The notes under the pieces: model-generated | Databases searched by the model: none | Seen by the model: only the letters and a program-made list of their open reading frames with translations | Told to the model about the DNA's origin: nothing | DNA from: Symsagittifera roscoffensis | Taxonomy: Eukaryota; Xenacoelomorpha; Acoela; Convolutidae | Direction: 5' to 3' | Length of the DNA stretch: 64,000 bases | Assembly: GCF_963678635.1 (NCBI RefSeq) | Contig: NC_087066.1 | Span: 8,027,954-8,091,953 of the forward strand | Shown: one piece after another, positions 60,127 to 64,000 of the stretch | How the letters are laid out: every line of letters starts with the position of its first letter | How positions within the stretch are numbered: position 1 is the stretch's first letter | Translations under genes and position numbers: made by a program

Positions 60127-61053
60127 ACTGATAAAAGGTTACTTTGTTGTAGCTAATTCTAAGTTAAAACTATTAAAAAGAATACGAATTAGGATGAATT
60201 AGTCGGTAAGTTAAAACATTAAAACAATGAGAGAGATCATTCTCTCCGCCGGAGAGAATGGTCAATGAAGGTCATAAAGGAGTGACCTGTTAATTAAAGC
60301 TAAATACGTTTTGCAATAAATGCAAAATATGATGCAATCACAACATTCCTCTAGGCAGGAAAATTTTTTAATTTACGCTGAATAAGTACGAAATACGAAA
60401 TAACTGAGTCTGAGTCCTTTCTCCCTCTTTTAAGGACGAGAAAAGAATTTAATGCACCACTGAATAAGTAACTGAAAATTAACTAAAGCGCCACTCTAGT
60501 GCTTAGTACTACACCGATGGAATGAGGATATGGTTATCCGGTATCCGACGGATAAGATTTACGAAAAAGTTAGAAAATTAAAATACGACGAAATTAGCAC
60601 CGCAATTTAATGATGGCAAGGTGTCACATCGCGTGAGTTAGATGTAATGTCAGATAAGGATTTTATGGAAGCAGGGTATGATGGGCCAAACTATGGATAA
60701 GCACTGCGAAGGAATTGATAAGTTACGAAAATTTGTGTACACTAAATCTTCCGACTCAATTTTAGGAAATATAACTTAGCACCGGTGTGTGAAATGGGAT
60801 GTACTCGAGAAGAAGGTCGGTATTATGCTTATTGATTACAATTTCTATACTCGTTTAAAAAGTTTTCTAGTTCGAGGTTAAAGAGTTCACTATCAAGTTC
60901 AGAATGATCTCCGAAATTTTCTACTTCCATTCTTAGCGATTCATCGGTTGATGGGGTGGATGTTTGGTCTGGAGATGGTGAATCCGAGTCTAATAGAATT
61001 AACTCCGCCGGCCCCGTGTTGTTGTCTGTCTCGTGAGTGGTGGTATTGTCAAT
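60127..61053. other. Non-coding DNA upstream of the third retroelement remnant
   Basis: No gene is supported. It may include the 3' untranslated region or LTR of element 3, since the Pol remnant on the minus strand ends just to the right, but no second LTR copy is available for comparison. Confidence 0.35.
60238..60260. repeat. Perfect 11-bp palindrome arms
   Basis: CATTCTCTCCG and CGGAGAGAATG flank a single C. It would form a stable hairpin in either strand. Confidence 0.8.
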
Positions 61054-61941
61054 TTATATCACGATGGTATCAGCTGCTGAAACAGAGGCTTCTTGTGATT
61101 TGTCTACGGCATCTATAAAATATCTTTGACCGTAAAATTTCGGTGGACCAACATTTCTACTAGAACGTCGGATGGTGGGGAGAATTTTACCAGGTATGTT
61201 GGTAGGGTTGAGAGGTGGAGTGCAATCGTCAGCTGAATCTATTATATCGTAAACCGGGAAATCTGTAATTGAGCCCAAATCCGTTGGATTATGTTCGTCC
61301 TGTAAATTCCGTGGTTTGATGGTGGATTTTTCCTCTCCCTGGGTTGTGGTCTCTTGTTCCAGTGCGCTAGAAGTTCGGTTAGCGGGAATAATGCTTATTG
61401 GGCACTCGCGAGTCTGGTCCTCGAATTGTTCTCTTTTTAGGTCCGTATCGTCTTTTAAAACCTCAGATTTTATTTCAGTATTGGTTACGCCGGAATTAAG
61501 GTTGATTCCATTTGAGAAATGGGTTGTGTGTGAGTCTGAAATAAAGCGCTCTCTGGCTATATCTCTACAAGGGAAACCGCCCGCTATCCATTCCCATTCA
61601 CTAGTATCCGAAATATACGAGGAATTAGCATGGATTCATCCGAAGCACGGTAACTTGGAGGGGTTGACGACTTCTTTGAGCGGCGAGTTTGTCTTCTGGT
61701 TGGTTTATAGGATGACCCCGATACACGTGTCCTTGTCAGGTTATCAGATGGGACCAGTTCCACTTGTTTGTGAGTCCTAGGCATCGGCTTTTTCGTTTTT
61801 GATCTTCGTCTCGAACCCTCTTGTTTCTGACCTACTTCAACATTGGGAATAGGAAAGTAAGGGAATGAAGTATTACCTTTAAAATGTCTGTCGAGGTAGA
61901 CGAATTTATTATTCTTTTGTTTAATTCCTTAGGAAACAGTC
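61054..61941 (-). pseudogene. pol: Pol C-terminal tail of element 3, broken
   Basis: Two minus-strand open pieces, about 61850-61584 and 61278-61054, lie downstream of the integrase ORF in different frames. The first is very basic (RRRSKTKK, RRQTRRSKKSS). The second holds RRSSRNVGPPKFYG, a type of motif that commonly ends Ty3/Gypsy Pol proteins. Frame changes and stops separate the pieces. It belongs to the same decayed element as the RNase H and integrase remnants. Confidence 0.55.
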
Positions 61942-63069
61942 TCAATTAATGTTATTGTTAGTTTTTCGAAGGATTTTACCTTTGAAATGGCTTTTGATTG
62001 GTAATCTAAGAGGCTTGATTTTCGAGGATGAGGCGTAGTCGGTGTCGTAGCCCTTTTCAACCGGCTTTTGGTTCTTTTTCGCTACCAAATCGTCCTTGTA
62101 GCCATCCTCTAGTCTATCATCCGCGTTCCAGTCCTTTGCTCGTTCTTTAGACAATATAGATTTCCCTTTGTCTACAATTCCAAAGGAAGGTTTACCGGAA
62201 GCTAATTGTTTCCAAATTGTATTTGGTTTTCTGTTATAGTGGATTTCGAATGAAGAACATTTAATTTTTGATTGGTAAGATGAACGTAAATTCCAGATAA
62301 TCTTTGAAACGGCGTTTTGTAGTGTACATTTTTGATGCTCTTTTGAAATAGCAAGTAATTTTATTTTTACAGTGTGTACCAATTTTTCGACTAATCCGTT
62401 GGAACGATGGTCAGCTACTGTACAAAACATTATTTTAATGTTGTTAGAATCACAGAATAATTTAAAATCTTGGCTTGTAAAGCAAGTCACGTGGTCTACC
62501 CTTATTGAATACGGTATACCGTGTAAAAATATATAATCCTGTAAAAATTCGATAACCGTTTTTGTAGAGGTAGAAGATGTAATTTTTGCCGACGGAAATT
62601 TAGAATATATGTCGATGCAAAGTAATATATATTTGTTTGACCCCCAATAGGAGTCCAAAGGTCCAGCGAAGTCTAGGTTAAGTTCTTCGTTTGGTTCCAA
62701 TAATGGAGGAAGTTCACTAGTTTGTGAATTTGGGATAACAGTCTTCAGATTCTTACCCGCCGATGTGCATTCTGAGCAATTTATTCCATGGAAGTAAATT
62801 TGCCTGTTAATATGAGGCCACCAGATGTATTGGGCCAAATACTTCATTCCGAATTGGCCAGGATGAGTTTCTTGGAGAGTCTTCATCATCGCGTTTCTTA
62901 GGGTAAAAGGTATAACGAGTTTACCGTCCATGTAAAGCAATCCGTCGGATACGTGTAGATCTCTGATGAAGTGTTTAAAATAAAGAGAATTTGCATTGAT
63001 CTTCTCCACCTTGTTTTGAAGTGCTTTAACAATTGGATTCAACATGGGGTCGTCTTCTGTCAAAAGCAC
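61942..63069 (-). CDS. pol: Integrase of element 3 (Ty3/Gypsy), partial Pol
   Basis: Open frame of 375 codons. It contains the HPGQFGMK...WWPHI...CSEC zinc-binding region (about residues 70-108), catalytic Asp in LDFAGP (about 131), Asp in VDHVTCF (about 193; usually TDQGTCF in relatives), and Glu in NGLVEKL (about 226). The frame starts at a GTG that is not a true initiation site; the upstream part lies in a different frame, so the ORF is a fragment of a broken Pol. It probably still shows recent ancestry since the catalytic triad is kept. Confidence 0.85.
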   Translation of the reverse strand: MLLTEDDPMLNPIVKALQNKVEKINANSLYFKHFIRDLHVSDGLLYMDGKLVIPFTLRNAMMKTLQETHPGQFGMKYLAQYIWWPHINRQIYFHGINCSECTSAGKNLKTVIPNSQTSELPPLLEPNEELNLDFAGPLDSYWGSNKYILLCIDIYSKFPSAKITSSTSTKTVIEFLQDYIFLHGIPYSIRVDHVTCFTSQDFKLFCDSNNIKIMFCTVADHRSNGLVEKLVHTVKIKLLAISKEHQKCTLQNAVSKIIWNLRSSYQSKIKCSSFEIHYNRKPNTIWKQLASGKPSFGIVDKGKSILSKERAKDWNADDRLEDGYKDDLVAKKNQKPVEKGYDTDYASSSKIKPLRLPIKSHFKGKILRKTNNNIN

Positions 63070-63692
63070 TACCAGCTTGGCGCTAAATAAAAAGGTTCAA
63101 GTCCAATGGTCGGTCCGGCAACTTCAAGTTTTCGCAATATTTTTTTAACAAGATTGGCGTGGTCAGGTAATAGCGGGTAGTCTAAATCTACTGAAATACC
63201 GGAAGTGGAGGGATTAATTACAATTTTCTTTTTATTCATATTAACGACAATTTTTTTATCTACAGGTGAGTTAATTAATCTACAATTAAGAATTAAAAAG
63301 TAAAATAATGCGGAATTAGAAATAGAAATAATTAATGGGTTTGTTTTTGAATAATCCCTTGGAATGCAATTTGAAGTACAAAATTCCGTTCTATTGTGAT
63401 TAAATGAAAAAGTTGGGAGAATCGAGTTTATAAGTTTTAGTACGGACGCTATTAAGTAATTACGTAATATAGCGTAATCGGAATTTTCCAGATTAGAACC
63501 AATGGCTGAGCAGGTAATTTTTTGTTTTCCGACGGACTAATTGATTTGTTAATCTTATTAACATTTGCTACTACAAATTCTTTGTCGTAATGAGATATTG
63601 GGAGAACTTTTCCAGATGGAATCCTAGAAATAAGGTCAGTGAAGCCCATATCCTTTCCTGCTAGATGTTTGATTGAAAAATTAAAAACGTAA
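63070..63692 (-). pseudogene. pol: Pol connector between RNase H and integrase, frameshifted
   Basis: The minus strand reads HLAGKDMGFTDLISRIPSG in the first part (about 63690-63600), the usual His-rich tether motif after Gypsy RNase H, in a frame one base off from the RNase H frame. A further change of frame occurs near 63500. Another open stretch to a TAG at 63071-63069 precedes the integrase frame. At least three frame breaks show that this copy is dead or carries assembly indels. Confidence 0.65.
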
Positions 63693-64000
63693 TAATCTGT
63701 CTACCCATCTTATTAATCTACTATGATATGTTTTATTTCCGTGATTTGGTGAGAGAGCGGACAATAAAGCTTTGTGGTCAGTAATTATTTCAAATTCCGA
63801 TCCGTAAAGGTAATTCTTGTAATCTTCAACGGCCGATACGACCCCTAACAATTCGAGCTCGTTCGTAGAATATTTTGACTCGTGTGGGTTTAAAAAGCGA
63901 GAGGCAAAAGAAATTGTTTTCCAGTCGTTCCCGTGGATTTGTTCAAGGGAAGCTCCCAGAACATTGTGTGATGCGTCCATTTTTACTCTAGTGTTGCGTT
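63681..64000 (-). CDS. pol: RNase H domain of element 3, truncated by the window edge
   Basis: The frame is open to the window end. Typical Ty3/Gypsy RNase H features are MDAS (first catalytic Asp), SFASRFLNPHE, TNELELLGVV with the catalytic Glu, and ITDHKALL with a further Asp. It ends at a TAA created by a one-base frame change directly after WVDRLLRF; the tether motif continues in the neighbouring frame. RT would lie beyond the window. Confidence 0.88.
   Translation of the reverse strand, partial: RNTRVKMDASHNVLGASLEQIHGNDWKTISFASRFLNPHESKYSTNELELLGVVSAVEDYKNYLYGSEFEIITDHKALLSALSPNHGNKTYHSRLIRWVDRLLRF

Noticed and set aside
1-64000. CRISPR arrays, bacterial operons, tRNA or rRNA genes
   Set aside because: No regularly spaced short repeats with unique spacers, no ribosome-binding-site-led gene clusters of bacterial type, and no cloverleaf or rRNA sequence was recognised.

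Overview
The window looks like repeat-dominated, mostly intergenic DNA from an invertebrate animal genome assembly. The evidence is several eukaryotic LTR retrotransposons, MITEs with target-site duplications, long homopolymer runs, a 200-N scaffold gap, and no bacterial-type gene organisation. No host gene could be supported. The species cannot be read from the sequence.

Region 1 (3119-22041, minus strand) is a nearly intact giant LTR retroelement of 18.9 kb with about 98% identical 408/410-bp LTRs. In transcription order it has a 5' LTR, a tRNA-type primer site, a repeat-rich leader, two pre-gag ORFs (155 and 366 aa), and a single uninterrupted 2366-aa Gag-PR-RT-RNaseH-IN polyprotein. A tightly packed chain follows: a small ORF, 76-aa and 62-aa hydrophobic ORFs, a 377-codon frame without any methionine codon, an 872-aa envelope-like glycoprotein, and a 601-aa orphan protein. 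Stop and start codons of neighbours abut or overlap (ATGA, TAA|ATG). It resembles a complex retrovirus in layout, and most of its accessory proteins match nothing I recognise.

Region 2 (23140 to about 39790, plus strand) begins directly after the gap and is clearly more GC-rich. It starts inside a Ty3/Gypsy-type Pol (protease, RT, RNase H, integrase) whose C-terminus carries a diverged macro-domain-like module. Then come about 9 kb of further ORFs: a coiled-coil protein, an SGNH/GDSL hydrolase, a second SGNH-like protein joined to it by a TAATG overlap, and three or four unrecognised proteins. Frameshifts and single in-frame stops interrupt many of these. The hexamer class CTYRAG is strikingly frequent across the block, including its non-coding parts.

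Region 3 (39800-42880) is a MITE nest: four copies of one family of about 200 bp with GGCTCTTTTTCC-like inverted ends, internal C and G runs and 8-bp target duplications, plus a hAT-like MITE. Region 4 (42861-60126) contains two copies of a long non-coding repeat (6.9 and 9.7 kb). One copy holds a single 1.45-kb module and the other holds four in tandem. Region 5 (about 61050-64000, minus strand) is the decayed 3' part of a third retroelement (RNase H, connector, integrase, Pol C-terminus).

The best candidates for undescribed biology are the multi-ORF element of region 1, especially its methionine-less frame and stop/start-coupled gene chain, and the double SGNH plus macro-domain cargo of region 2.
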